The notes beneath the pieces are model-generated. The model made no database searches and had not been told where the DNA came from. It saw nothing but the letters and a program-made list of their open reading frames with translations. Positions 34,554 to 43,397 of a DNA stretch of 64,000 nucleotides are shown in pieces. The stretch is from positions 5,126 through 69,125 of the forward strand of contig JALHDI010000022.1 of assembly GCA_022839045.1 (NCBI GenBank), given 5' to 3'. Origin of the DNA: Sporomusaceae bacterium (GTDB lineage: Bacteria; Bacillota_C; Negativicutes; Sporomusales_B; UBA7701). How positions within the stretch are numbered: position 1 is the stretch's first letter; every line of letters begins with the position of its first letter. The translations under genes and the position numbers were made by a program.

Positions 34554-35447
34554 TCATTCCTCCCTTTCGCCGGCCAGTTCCAGCCCGATCGCCAGGCCGT
34601 CGGCGATACCTGCCGCCAGGTCGGTGCCGGAGGTGGCGCCGCAGTCCAGCACCCGCCGCGCGGCGGCGGCGATATCGCGTGCTGCCGGATCTGTCATCGC
34701 TTCCAGCAGCGCAACGACTCCTGCCCGCGTGCGGCCGCGGGCGGCGTTCTGCAGCATGGCCCGACTCACTGTCCCTGTTTCGGCGCCGGCCGCCAGAGCG
34801 GCGGCGGTTTCACGGCGGCGACGGCCGAAGGGCCCGGCCGGCATATTGATAATCACCATCAATCCGGCGAGAAAGTCGTCGCCGGAGGGCGTCAGGCCCG
34901 TTCCCAGGCCGATCAGCTTTTCCCCGGCGGACAGCGCATCGGCCATGTCGCCGGCGACGATGGCGCCGGCCAACGCCGCCGCCCGTTCCGCCAGACGGTG
35001 TTCCAGCAGGGTTCGGGCGTTGCCGGAGATATACGCCTTCAGACCGCTGTCCTGTCCGGCGGCGATGATTTCGTTCCTCAGTACGATGAGGCTGGCCGCC
35101 AGGCGACGCCTTGCGGCCGGCCGCGACGGGAAAGCCGGCAGGGCCGCCGACCATGGCCGCACCCCCACGGCCTTCACCGTTACCGGACCGCAGGCCAGGC
35201 CGCCGCCGATGGTCGCCACCTTATCGCCCGGCTTTATGCCGAGGCTGTCCAGCGCCGCGCCGCTGGGATGCCGAACCCGCACCGTCCCCGGCGCGTCGTC
35301 GAGCTGCTCGTCCACAAGGGTGTAGAGCTTCCCTCGGGGGCCGGTGAAATTGACCGCTTTGGCGAATACGCTGTGCACGCTGCCGCGGAAAGGCCGCCCG
35401 AGCAGGGCTTCTTTTGCCGCCGCGTCTACCGACAATGCCTCCAGCAA
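34554..35447 (-). CDS. DUF2877 protein (YlbF/AllH-like)
   Basis: About 297 residues. Family signatures are GLGTGLTPSGDDFLAGLM and GATSGTDLAAGIADGLAIGLE near the C terminus, typical of DUF2877/YlbF, third member of the oxamate carbamoyltransferase trio. The frame is open to 35465, but the TTG at 35447 lies eight bases after GGGGGAGG and was preferred. It follows the permease gene after 115 bases containing a hairpin. Confidence 0.85.
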   Translation of the reverse strand: MLEALSVDAAAKEALLGRPFRGSVHSVFAKAVNFTGPRGKLYTLVDEQLDDAPGTVRVRHPSGAALDSLGIKPGDKVATIGGGLACGPVTVKAVGVRPWSAALPAFPSRPAARRRLAASLIVLRNEIIAAGQDSGLKAYISGNARTLLEHRLAERAAALAGAIVAGDMADALSAGEKLIGLGTGLTPSGDDFLAGLMVIINMPAGPFGRRRRETAAALAAGAETGTVSRAMLQNAARGRTRAGVVALLEAMTDPAARDIAAAARRVLDCGATSGTDLAAGIADGLAIGLELAGEREE

Positions 35448-35470
35448 ACCTAAGCCCTCCCCCAAGAGCG

Positions 35471-35494
35471 GAACGCCCGCACGGGCGGGCGTTC
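35471..35494. other. Intercistronic hairpin
   Basis: GAACGCCCGC/GCGGGCGTTC is a perfect 10-bp stem with a 4-base loop in the gap between the permease and DUF2877 genes. No T run follows on the minus strand, so it may be a processing or stability element and not a full terminator. Confidence 0.5.
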
Positions 35495-35562
35495 TACTGC
35501 TGTTTTAAAGGCCCATGTTGTATATCCCTTGATAGCTATAATCAGCTGAATGTTGTTGTCGT

Positions 35563-36888
35563 TTAACCCTTGGTTTTCTCGTCCACGACATGGATGGTGG
35601 GGACGCTCGGCTCGCTGTCGTTGGAGATGCCGAGCCGGTTGAAAAGTTCGAACACCAGGCTGATGACGATGGCGACGATGGTGCCGAGGGCCATACCCTT
35701 GAGCTCGACGGTGCCGAACTTGACGGCCGCGCCGCTGATGCCGCTGACCAGGACGACCGAGGTAAGGATGAGGTTCTTGGAGTTGGTGTAGTCGACTTTC
35801 TTCTCGATGAGCATGCGGATACCGGCGGCGGCGATGACGCCGAACAGCAGGATGCACACGCCGCCCATAACCGGCACGGGGATGCTGCGGATGAGGGCCG
35901 AGAATTTGCCGATGAAGGACACGCCGATGGCGATAATGGCCGCGCCGGCGATGACCCAGGTGCTGAAGACCTTGGTGATGGCCATGACGCCGATGTTTTC
36001 GCCGTAAGTGGTGTTGGGGGTGGCGCCGGCGAAGCCAGACAGGATGTTGGAGATGCCGTCGCCGAGAAGCGATTTGTGGAGGCCGGGGTCTTTGACCAGG
36101 TCGCGCTCGACGATGTTGCCGGTGACGACCAGGTGGCCGATATGCTCGGCGAGCACGACCAGGAAGGCCGGCATGATCATCAGGATGGCGGAGAGGTTGA
36201 ACACCGGGGCGTAGAAGGCCGGCATGCCGAACCAGGGGGCCTTGGCGACCGCGCTCAGGTCGACGATGCCCATCGCTAGCGACAGGCAGTAGCCGGCGAT
36301 AACGCCGATAAGCACGGGAATGACGGCCAGGAAGCCGCGAAAGAGCACCGAGCCGAGGATGGTCACGCCGAGGGTGAACATCGAGACGGTGACGGCCGTG
36401 GCGTAGGGGATCTTGAGCTGCTCGATGAGCTTGCCGGTGAGGCCGGCCATGTCGGTGGCCACCGGGGCGAGCTCCAGGCCGATGATGGCGACGATGGCGC
36501 CCATGGCGGCCGGCGGGAAGACGATGTCCAGCCAGCGGACGCCGGCAACTCTGATGATGAACGAGACGATGACGAAGAATACGCCGAACATGATGAATCC
36601 GCCCTGGGCAGCCGCGTACCCGCCCAGGCTGGGGACGGCCATAACGGCGAAAACGGGGGCGATGAAGGCGAAGCTGGAGCCAAGGTAGGCCGGTATGCGC
36701 CCCTGGGAAAAGAAGAGGTACACGAGGGTGCCGATGCCGTTCATCAGCAGCGATGTGGCGGGGTCGACCTTGAACAGAAACGGGACGAGGACGGTGGCGC
36801 CGAACATGGCAAATAAGTGCTGCAGGCTGAGAGGGATGGTCTGGGCGATGGGCAGTCGTTCTTCAACTTGAATGATCCGTCTTTCCAT
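35563..36888 (-). CDS. Uracil/xanthine permease (NCS2 family)
   Basis: A 441-residue inner-membrane proton symporter of the nucleobase:cation symporter-2 family with about 14 membrane segments. It shows VPFLFKVDPATSLLMNGIGTL, LGSSFAFIAPV, VVLAEHIGHL with the conserved substrate-binding glutamate region, and GFAGATPNTTYGENIGVMAIT. The NTTYGENIGV form is closer to uracil permeases (UraA/PyrP) than to xanthine carriers. It lies between the Mo-hydroxylase subunits and the carbamoyltransferase trio, so it probably imports the pathway substrate. Confidence 0.9.
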   Translation of the reverse strand: MERRIIQVEERLPIAQTIPLSLQHLFAMFGATVLVPFLFKVDPATSLLMNGIGTLVYLFFSQGRIPAYLGSSFAFIAPVFAVMAVPSLGGYAAAQGGFIMFGVFFVIVSFIIRVAGVRWLDIVFPPAAMGAIVAIIGLELAPVATDMAGLTGKLIEQLKIPYATAVTVSMFTLGVTILGSVLFRGFLAVIPVLIGVIAGYCLSLAMGIVDLSAVAKAPWFGMPAFYAPVFNLSAILMIMPAFLVVLAEHIGHLVVTGNIVERDLVKDPGLHKSLLGDGISNILSGFAGATPNTTYGENIGVMAITKVFSTWVIAGAAIIAIGVSFIGKFSALIRSIPVPVMGGVCILLFGVIAAAGIRMLIEKKVDYTNSKNLILTSVVLVSGISGAAVKFGTVELKGMALGTIVAIVISLVFELFNRLGISNDSEPSVPTIHVVDEKTKG

Positions 36889-36961
36889 ACCTTGAGTCGC
36901 ACCTTCCTATTGATGTATTTTTGGCCGCCGCCCGGCGGCGACCATGGCGAACACGCGCAGA

Positions 36962-39373
36962 TCAGTTGCCGCGTGCCTGCTTCTTCTTAAGCGCCGCGAG
37001 CACCTTTTCCGCCGACAGCGGCAGGTCCGTGATACGCACGCCCGCGGCGTTGTAAACGGCGTTGGCGATGGCCGGCGCGGTCGGCACCATCGTCGGCTCG
37101 GCGATGCCTTTGACGCCGAAAGGCCCGTCGGCCTGGGGCGACGTCTCCAGAAGGATGACGTCCATTTCCGGGGTATCGGTGGCGGTGGGGATCTTGTAGT
37201 CGACGAAGTCGCTGTTGAGGGGCTTGCCCTCGGCTAGCGCCAGGTGCTCATAAAGCGCCGATCCCAGTCCCTGGACGATGCCGCCCTGCACCTGCCCTTT
37301 GGCCATGGCGGGGTTGATGACCTTGCCCACTTCGTAGGCGGCCGTCACTTTGAGGACGGTTATTTCCCCGGTCCTGGCGTCGACCTCGATGTCGGCCACT
37401 TGGGTGCCGTAGGTCCAGAAAGCCGCCGGCTTGTCGCCCTGGCCGGTGTCTTTGTCGAGGCCGGTGATGCCGGCGGGGATGAACGACCCCCGGCCGATTA
37501 CCGGGCCGCCGATCGCGCCCCCGGGCAGCAGGTAACCCATGGCGATATCGCTCACCGCCAGTTTGCGGGCAGGGTTGGACGACGGGAAAATTTGCCCGTC
37601 CTCGATGACGAGCTCGGCCGCCGGTGTGTCCAGCACCTGCGCGGCTACGGCGAGCAGTTGGGCCTTGGCGTCCCTGGCCGCCGCGAGCACGGCGTTGCCG
37701 GCTGAGTAGCTGATGCGGCTGGCGACCGTCTGCCACTCGTAGGGCGTATAGTCGGTATCCGGGAGGGTGACGACGACTTTGTCGGCCGCGACCCCCAGTT
37801 CCTCGGCGGCGATCTGGGCAAGCGCGGTGAGTGCTCCCTGGCCGATTTCCATCGCGGTCGTCAGGACGTGTACGGTGCCGTCTTCATTGAGTTTGAGGAT
37901 CGCCGACGACTGGGCGTTGGGCGGCATGGAGGGCGCCTTGTACATGCAGGCCATCCCCCGGCCCCTAAGCTTATGGGCGGCCGACGCCGGCGGCACCGGA
38001 CCGCCCCAGCCGCATTTCGCAGCCACGGCGTCGATGGTGTCGACGAGCGTCGCCCCTTCCATTGGCCCGCCGAACGCGCCCGGCCGTCCTTCCCGCAGGG
38101 CGTTCATCCGCCGGAAAGCCAGCGGATCGATGCCCAGTTTTTCGGCGAGGATATCCATCTGCTGCTCGATCCCCCAGTGGATTTCGGGCATGCCGAAACC
38201 GCGCATCGGCCCGCCGACCGGGTGATTGGTGTAAACGCAGTAGGAGTCGGTTTTGATGTTGGGTATCTCGTAGGGGCCTGACGAACAGTAACCGCCGCTG
38301 CGGGTGATGTTGACCCCGTATTCGGTGTATGCGCCGCCGTCCCAGTAGAGTTCGGCCTCCATGGCGACAAGGCGCCCGGTTTTGTCCGCCCCCGTCTTGA
38401 GCCTGGCCACCAGGCCCTGGCGGACGAAGGTGGCCTGGAAGACCTCCTCGCGGGTCAGCGTCAGTTTGACGTGATAGCCGGGCAGCCGCATGGCGAGGGG
38501 CACAACGAGCGCCTCGCAGGTCACCCCGGCCTTGCCGCCGAAGCCGCCGCCCACATAGGGGGTGATAACGCGGATTTTGTTCATCGGCAGTTCGAAGGCA
38601 GTGGCGATGAGTTTGCGGACCGCGTTGGGCGACTGGCTGGAAGCCCAGAGCGTCACCTTGCCGGCCCGGTCGACGTGGGCGACCGCCGCGTGGGGCTCGA
38701 TCTGGGAGTGCTGGATATGGGGCAAGGTGTAGACGTTCTCCACGACGACGTCGGCCGCGGCGAAGCCCCGCTCCACATCCCCCTTGCGCAGCTTGAAATG
38801 ATTGGAGATATTGGTGCCGGGCACGGGATGGATGAAGGGCGCGCACTGGTATTCGCCGAGGTGTTCGTGGAGCAGCGCCCCGGGCGCCTTGGTGGTGATG
38901 CAGGGCAGACCCTGCCACCATAGGTCGCCGGACTCCGGGGTCTCGTGCACCAGGCCTTCGCGGCCGAGAGCGCCCGATACCGGATCGAACACGCCCGACA
39001 GAGGCTCGTATTCGACTTTTATGAGGCCGACCGCTTCGCTGGCGGCCGCTACGCTGGCGGCGGCGACGCCCGCGACCGGCTCGCCGACGAAGCGGACTTT
39101 ATCGGTGGCGTAGACCGTCCGGTCGGCCAGATAGAGTCCGATATAATTCCGGCAGTCACGGCCGGTGACGATGGCCTTCACCCCCGGCACCTTTTCGGCT
39201 TCGGCGGTATCGATGGCGATTATCCGCGCGTGCGGGTGGGGACTGCGGAGAATCTTGACATGGAGCAGGGTGGGACCGAACTGGATGTCGTCGACGAACT
39301 GCGCCGTACCGGTGACCTTATCGACCGCATCCTGGCGCGGCACGCTTTTACCGAGTACCCGGTGTTCAGCCAT
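36962..39373 (-). CDS. Molybdenum hydroxylase large (Mo-binding) subunit, xanthine dehydrogenase family
   Basis: An 803-residue catalytic subunit. The N-terminal part has VLGKSVPRQDAVDKVTGTAQFVDD, followed by TPYVGGGFGGKAGV and RGFGMPEIHWGIEQQMD cofactor-binding segments, TAMEIGQGALTALAQ and a C-terminal GVKGIAEPTMVPTAPAIANA with the catalytic glutamate. These enzymes hydroxylate N-heterocycles or aldehydes with water-derived oxygen. It begins at 39373 (AGGAGGTGAGC ahead), overlapping the [2Fe-2S] subunit gene by eight bases. yqeC in the same operon points to a selenium-dependent version. Substrate unknown; permease context suggests a pyrimidine or purine. Confidence 0.92.
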   Translation of the reverse strand: MAEHRVLGKSVPRQDAVDKVTGTAQFVDDIQFGPTLLHVKILRSPHPHARIIAIDTAEAEKVPGVKAIVTGRDCRNYIGLYLADRTVYATDKVRFVGEPVAGVAAASVAAASEAVGLIKVEYEPLSGVFDPVSGALGREGLVHETPESGDLWWQGLPCITTKAPGALLHEHLGEYQCAPFIHPVPGTNISNHFKLRKGDVERGFAAADVVVENVYTLPHIQHSQIEPHAAVAHVDRAGKVTLWASSQSPNAVRKLIATAFELPMNKIRVITPYVGGGFGGKAGVTCEALVVPLAMRLPGYHVKLTLTREEVFQATFVRQGLVARLKTGADKTGRLVAMEAELYWDGGAYTEYGVNITRSGGYCSSGPYEIPNIKTDSYCVYTNHPVGGPMRGFGMPEIHWGIEQQMDILAEKLGIDPLAFRRMNALREGRPGAFGGPMEGATLVDTIDAVAAKCGWGGPVPPASAAHKLRGRGMACMYKAPSMPPNAQSSAILKLNEDGTVHVLTTAMEIGQGALTALAQIAAEELGVAADKVVVTLPDTDYTPYEWQTVASRISYSAGNAVLAAARDAKAQLLAVAAQVLDTPAAELVIEDGQIFPSSNPARKLAVSDIAMGYLLPGGAIGGPVIGRGSFIPAGITGLDKDTGQGDKPAAFWTYGTQVADIEVDARTGEITVLKVTAAYEVGKVINPAMAKGQVQGGIVQGLGSALYEHLALAEGKPLNSDFVDYKIPTATDTPEMDVILLETSPQADGPFGVKGIAEPTMVPTAPAIANAVYNAAGVRITDLPLSAEKVLAALKKKQARGN

Positions 39374-39839
39374 CCTGCTCACCTCCTGCGGCAACGGCCA
39401 TAATCGCTTTGACGATATTCTCGTAACCGGTGCAGCGGCAAAGGTTGCCGCTGATGAATTCCTTGACCTCGTCCTCGCTGGGGCGGGGATTTTGGGCCAG
39501 CAGCGCCTTGCCCATGAGAATCATTCCCGGGGTGCAGTAGCCGCACTGGAGGGCGAAATTATCGACAAAGGCCCGCTGCAGCGGGTCGAGCCCCGCGGGT
39601 CCGCCGAGGCCTTCGATTGTCAGCACTTCGGCGCCGTCGAGCTCCACCGCCAGCACTAGGCAGGAGTTGACCGGCCTGCCGCTCAAGATGACGGTGCAGG
39701 CTCCGCACTCCCCGGCTTCACAGCCGCGCTTGGCGCCCGTAAGGCCGAGATCCTCGCGCAGCACGTCGAGCAACGTGCGGTGGGGTGCCAGGGTCAGTTT
39801 TTCCGGCCGGCCGTTGACGGTCAGGGTTATCGTCTTCAT
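39366..39839 (-). CDS. Molybdenum hydroxylase [2Fe-2S] subunit
   Basis: A 157-residue electron-transfer subunit with a plant-ferredoxin-type cluster CEAGECGACTVIL plus a downstream cysteine in VNSCLVLAVEL, and a second four-helix cluster domain, CGYCTPGMILMGKALL and SGNLCRCTGYENIV. It relays electrons from the Mo site to FAD. Overlaps by four bases with the FAD subunit gene upstream and by eight with the Mo subunit gene downstream. Confidence 0.95.
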   Translation of the reverse strand: MKTITLTVNGRPEKLTLAPHRTLLDVLREDLGLTGAKRGCEAGECGACTVILSGRPVNSCLVLAVELDGAEVLTIEGLGGPAGLDPLQRAFVDNFALQCGYCTPGMILMGKALLAQNPRPSEDEVKEFISGNLCRCTGYENIVKAIMAVAAGGEQDG

Positions 39840-40678
39840 GCCCTCACCTCTCCGGCCAGCGTCAGCAGCGCCTGCTCGGTCAGGGCGGCCACCAGTTCGA
39901 GCCGGTATTCGTCCGAGCCGCGCACGTCGGTTATCGGCCTGGCCGCCAGCCTGGCGAAACGGGCCGCCTCGGCCGCGGAGGACGCCGTAAGGCCCTGGCG
40001 GGCGAGCAGGCGCTCGGCCTCGCGGACCCGGATAACGGTCGGCCCTACAGCGCCGAGGGCGATGCGGTAGCTCCCCCCCGCGGCGTATACGGCGATGTTG
40101 GCGGTCGCCAGATCGAGCGACGGGCGGCGGGCCTTGCGGAGGAAAACGCCCCTTGCCCCGCCGTTTATCCGCGGCAGCACGATGGCGCTCACCACCTCGC
40201 CGGTGAGCAGGACGGTGCGGCCAGGCCCGGTGAGGAAGCGCTCCACCGGCACGAGGCGGTCGCCGTGGGTGCCGTGGATTTTAACGTTGGCGCTAAGCAC
40301 GACCAACGCCGGCACGGTGTCGGCGGCCGGCGAGGCGTTGCAGACGTTGCCCGTCAGGGTCGCCCGGTTGCGGATCTGGCAGGAGGCCACGCTGTGCATC
40401 GCCTGGCAGAGCACGTCGTATTCGGGGTAGGCGGACAGAAACTTCTCCGCGTCGTGGAGCGTCACGGCCGCGCCAATTTCCGCGCAGTCTTCGGCGACGC
40501 TTATCTGATCGAGCCCGGGGACGGTCTTGATATTCAGCAGGTGGCGTGGCTGGTGTCGACCCTTGCGCATCTGCACCAGAAGGTCGGTCCCGCCGGCCAG
40601 TACCCGGGCCGCCTCGCCGTAAGCGGCGAGCAGCGAAGTGACCTCGGCCAGCGATTGCGGCTCATGGTATTCGAACAT
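39836..40678 (-). CDS. Molybdenum hydroxylase FAD-binding subunit
   Basis: A 280-residue flavin subunit with the FAD loops EAARVLAGGTDLLVQMRKG and RATLTGNVCNASPAADTVPAL, and a CO-dehydrogenase-type C-terminal domain. It passes electrons to NAD or another acceptor. It is the first gene of the operon-like array xdh subunits, permease, carbamoyltransferase trio, cyclase, yqeC. The ATG follows GAGGAAGGTGATGGC and a promoter at 40700-40728. Confidence 0.93.
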   Translation of the reverse strand: MFEYHEPQSLAEVTSLLAAYGEAARVLAGGTDLLVQMRKGRHQPRHLLNIKTVPGLDQISVAEDCAEIGAAVTLHDAEKFLSAYPEYDVLCQAMHSVASCQIRNRATLTGNVCNASPAADTVPALVVLSANVKIHGTHGDRLVPVERFLTGPGRTVLLTGEVVSAIVLPRINGGARGVFLRKARRPSLDLATANIAVYAAGGSYRIALGAVGPTVIRVREAERLLARQGLTASSAAEAARFARLAARPITDVRGSDEYRLELVAALTEQALLTLAGEVRA

Positions 40679-40699
40679 GCCATCACCTTCCTCGGAATA

Positions 40700-40728
40700 A
40701 ATATACAGTCTATATAATATTTATGCAA
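40700..40728 (-). promoter_or_regulatory. Promoter of the Mo-hydroxylase operon
   Basis: On the minus strand TTGCAT (complement of 40723-40728) is followed after 17 bases by TATATT (complement of 40700-40705), 21 bases ahead of the FAD-subunit start codon. An imperfect palindrome, ATACAATATATTGGTAT, lies further upstream near 40823-40839 and may be an operator. Confidence 0.6.
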
Positions 40729-40738
40729 CACCTTCCAC

Positions 40739-40764
40739 AAAAAGCAGCCTCGGAACAAGGCTGC
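40739..40764 (-). terminator. Intrinsic terminator upstream of the Mo-hydroxylase promoter
   Basis: On the minus strand GCAGCCT/AGGCTGC with a 7-base loop is followed by five T residues. It would insulate the operon from transcription coming from the TrxB-like gene. Confidence 0.7.
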
Positions 40765-40890
40765 GATTTTGTAGTGAATATACCCCAGATGTCAATATTG
40801 GCAGGCTTATATTAAGTTAGTCCATACAATATATTGGTATTCGGAAACGGAACAAAAAATCCTGCTGTCGTGATGGCGGTTTAAAGGAAA

Positions 40891-40913
40891 AAACGCGCCC
40901 TCAGGGCGCGTTT
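40891..40913 (-). terminator. Terminator of the TrxB-like gene
   Basis: AAACGCGCCC/GGGCGCGTTT with a 3-base loop, followed on the minus strand by T residues, directly after the stop at 40918. Confidence 0.88.
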
Positions 40914-40917
40914 CCCG

Positions 40918-41734
40918 TTAATAGTTGTGGAGCAGATACTCGTACGCCACCAGTGCCGCCTTGGCGCCGTCGCCGGCGGCGATGATGATCTGTTTGTCCG
41001 GCCCGCTGGCCACATCCCCGGCGGCGAACAGCCCAGGCACACCTGTCGCCGTGCGGCAATCCACCACTACTTCCTTGTATTTGTTGAAGTCGGCTACGCC
41101 GGCGGCGAACTCGGTGTTGGGGTCGAGGCCGATCTCCACGAATACCCCCTGGACCGCCAGTTCCCTTTCCTTCCCGTCGCCGGCGGCCACCACGAATTTT
41201 TCGACCGTGTCGCCGCCGTAGATGCCTCGGGCGACATAGCCCCGCAAGACCTGAACCTTCCTGGAGGCCTCCAGTTTCCCGACGACGACCGGATCGGCCT
41301 TGAACCGGCTGCGCACGACGAGATAGACCTCGCTGGCGATGGCGGCCAGTTCGATGGCCGCTTGCAGGGCGGAGTTGCCGCCCCCCACGACCGCCACCGC
41401 CTTGCCGGCGTACAGCGGTCCGTCGCAGGTGGCGCAGTAGCCGACCCCGCGTCCGGTATATTCCGTTTCCCCCGGAACGCCGAGTCGCCGGGGCCGCTTG
41501 CCGGAGGCGACTATCACCGTTTTGGCCCGGTATTCCTTGTCGCCGCAGCGCACGAGGAAGGTGCCGTCGGCTGATCGTTCCAGCCTGGTGACTTCTTCGT
41601 AAACGATATTCGTCGGATAGCGCTTGACGTGTTCTTCGAATTTGCCGATCAGTTCCGGCCCGCTGATTGCGGGCGGCGTAAACCGCGGCCGTCATCCCGG
41701 CCGGCCCGCCGCCGATTATTATCAGGTCGTGCAT
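40918..41734 (-). pseudogene. Thioredoxin reductase-like flavoprotein with an internal deletion and frame change
   Basis: The gene starts well (MHDLIIIGGGPAGMTAAVYAAR, an FAD Rossmann motif). Around 41662-41670 the homologous frame shifts: the next recognisable residues are SGPELIGKFEEHVKRYPTN in another frame. The rest is intact, with the redox motif GYCATCDGPLY, the NADPH motif VAVVGGGNSALQAA and the C-terminal FAD segment GLFAAGDVASGPDKQIIIAAGDGA. About 35 codons (the FAD-domain stretch after the first strand) are missing compared with the usual length of about 305 residues. The downstream part is open on its own from 41553. Function is probably lost unless the deletion is a sequencing or assembly error. 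Confidence 0.85.
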
Positions 41735-41832
41735 ATCCTCTCACCGCCTGTGTCGCCCCGGCCCGCCGCTTGCGCACCGGCCGAGAATTTGTTAGTATTA
41801 GACATGATTTGGAAATACCGAGGTGAAACGCA

Positions 41833-42042
41833 GTGATTACTCCGGAAGTCATCGCCCGTATCAACGAGTTGGCCCGCAAACAGCGCGAGGGGTCTCTGAC
41901 CGAGGAGGAAAAGGCCAAGCAGGCCAAGCTCCGCCGCCTTTACATCGACCATGTCAAGAGCCAGGTCAAGGCCGCGCTGGACGACGCGGTCAAGCATTCC
42001 CACCCCGAGGGCTGCGACTGCGGCTGCCACCATAAGCACTGA
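41833..42042 (+). CDS. DUF896 family protein with Cys/His-rich tail
   Basis: A 69-residue protein. Residues 1-45 match DUF896 (YnzC): MITPEVIARINELARKQ, EGSLTEEEKAKQAKLR. In these small helical-hairpin proteins the function is unclear; a link to the SOS response has been suggested. The usual C terminus is replaced by or extended with HPEGCDCGCHHKH, which could bind a metal. GTG start with GAGGTGAAACGCA in front. Confidence 0.85.
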   Translation: MITPEVIARINELARKQREGSLTEEEKAKQAKLRRLYIDHVKSQVKAALDDAVKHSHPEGCDCGCHHKH

Positions 42043-42150
42043 ACGCGGCCGCCGATAATATTCGCCCGTATTTCTCGGCCCGTGGGCGGCTCGCCGCCGG
42101 CTACTCCATCATATGCCGCCAGGGGCCAAAAAGCGAAAGAGGTGCCGCCC

Positions 42151-43338
42151 GTGTCGCAATCCCGAACGTGTGCCTCTCCTCTGACCTTGCTGACTCTCGG
42201 CCATTTTTTCAGCGATTTCTACAGCAACTTCCTGCCCGCCCTGCTGCCGGTGCTGCTGTCCAGCCTGGGGCTGTCCCTTACCGCCGGCGGCTTACTCGTC
42301 ATGGTCTACTCCTTCACTTCCTGCATCCTCCAACCCCTGTGCGGCTACTATATCGACAGACGCGGCTATACCTGGCTGATCCTCGTCACGCTGCCCGCCA
42401 GCGCCCTCACTATTTGTTTCAGCACCTTCGCCCCCAGCTATGCCGTCCTGGTCGCTTTTGTGGCCTTTGCCGGGCTGGGTTCGTCGGTGTTCCATCCCCT
42501 GGCTTCCAGCCTGGTCAACAAGGTGACCGCGCCGGATAAGCGGGGGCTGGCGATGTCGATCTTCATCGGCGGCGGCAACATCGGCTTCGGCCTGGCGCCG
42601 GCGATCGTGATTTACTGGCTGCTCGCCTTTGGGGCCGGCAGCCTTCCCTGGCTTGTCGTACCCGCCGTTCTTCTGGCCGCGGCCTACTATTTTTCCCGTC
42701 TGCACCGCATCAACCTGACGCCGCCGGTCCTGCCCGCCGGCGAAGGCGTCGTCTGGTACAAATCGGTGAGCCTGCTGAAGCTTAACGCCGTGATGGCCCT
42801 GCGCTCCTGGTCGCAGATGGCCCTGCCCAACTTCCTCGCTGTCTGGCTGGTCCAGCAGGGCCATTCGCCCGCCCTCGCGGGCGGACTTCTGACCGCTTAT
42901 CTCCTGGGCGGCGCCGTAGGCGCCTTCGTCGGCGGCGCGCTTGGCGACAGATTCGGGCGCAAGGCCTGCATTATCGGCTGCCTGGCGGTTTGTCTGCCGG
43001 CGATGTTTATTTTTCTCCGCAGTCCGGAAATCGACCTGCTGGCGTGGGCCATGCTGGCGATCAGCGGGGCCGCCATGCAGGGCACCCTTCCTTCTTCCAT
43101 CGTGTGGGCCCAGGAAATGATCCCCGGCAACGCGGCGATGGCTTCGGGAATGATGATGGGTCTGGCCTTCGGGCTCGGCGGGGTCGGGGTCGCTATCACC
43201 GGCGCCCTCGCTGACCAAGTCGGCCTGTCGGCCGCCCTGCTTTGGTCGCTCGCTCCCCTGGCGGCCGCGATCCCGCTGACTTTGGCCATCCCCGCTTCCA
43301 CGCCCACTAACCGGCCGCCCGCAGCCGCGGCGGAGTGA
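42151..43338 (+). CDS. MFS transporter, fosmidomycin-resistance-like
   Basis: A 395-residue inner-membrane protein with 12 predicted helices. The opening LTLLTLGHFFSDFYSNFLPALLPVL is typical of Fsr-type exporters. A motif-A-like loop GYYIDRRGYTW follows helix 2, and GGALGDRFGRKACIIG follows helix 8. Start chosen at the GTG with GAGGTGCCGCCC upstream; the frame is open a further 23 codons. Probably a drug or metabolite exporter; substrate unknown. Confidence 0.85.
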   Translation: MSQSRTCASPLTLLTLGHFFSDFYSNFLPALLPVLLSSLGLSLTAGGLLVMVYSFTSCILQPLCGYYIDRRGYTWLILVTLPASALTICFSTFAPSYAVLVAFVAFAGLGSSVFHPLASSLVNKVTAPDKRGLAMSIFIGGGNIGFGLAPAIVIYWLLAFGAGSLPWLVVPAVLLAAAYYFSRLHRINLTPPVLPAGEGVVWYKSVSLLKLNAVMALRSWSQMALPNFLAVWLVQQGHSPALAGGLLTAYLLGGAVGAFVGGALGDRFGRKACIIGCLAVCLPAMFIFLRSPEIDLLAWAMLAISGAAMQGTLPSSIVWAQEMIPGNAAMASGMMMGLAFGLGGVGVAITGALADQVGLSAALLWSLAPLAAAIPLTLAIPASTPTNRPPAAAAE

Positions 43339-43366
43339 CGACAAACAGTATTAAGAATGGCCGGGA

Positions 43367-43397
43367 AAGAGCCGGGACTTATGTCCCGGCTCTTTTT
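43367..43397. terminator. Intrinsic terminator between convergent genes
   Basis: AAGAGCCGGGAC and GTCCCGGCTCTT form a 12-bp stem with a 4-base loop. A run of seven T residues on the plus strand runs up to the stop codon of the DUF1540 gene. Confidence 0.9.

Noticed and set aside
35471..35494. Terminator splitting the Mo-hydroxylase operon
   Set aside because: The hairpin is strong but has no T run on the minus strand, so it was called an intercistronic hairpin and the operon kept as one unit.
40768..40795. A second promoter (TTGACA at 40790-40795) producing a small RNA upstream of the hydroxylase operon
   Set aside because: The matching -10 would overlap the terminator stem at 40744-40764, leaving no room for a transcript.
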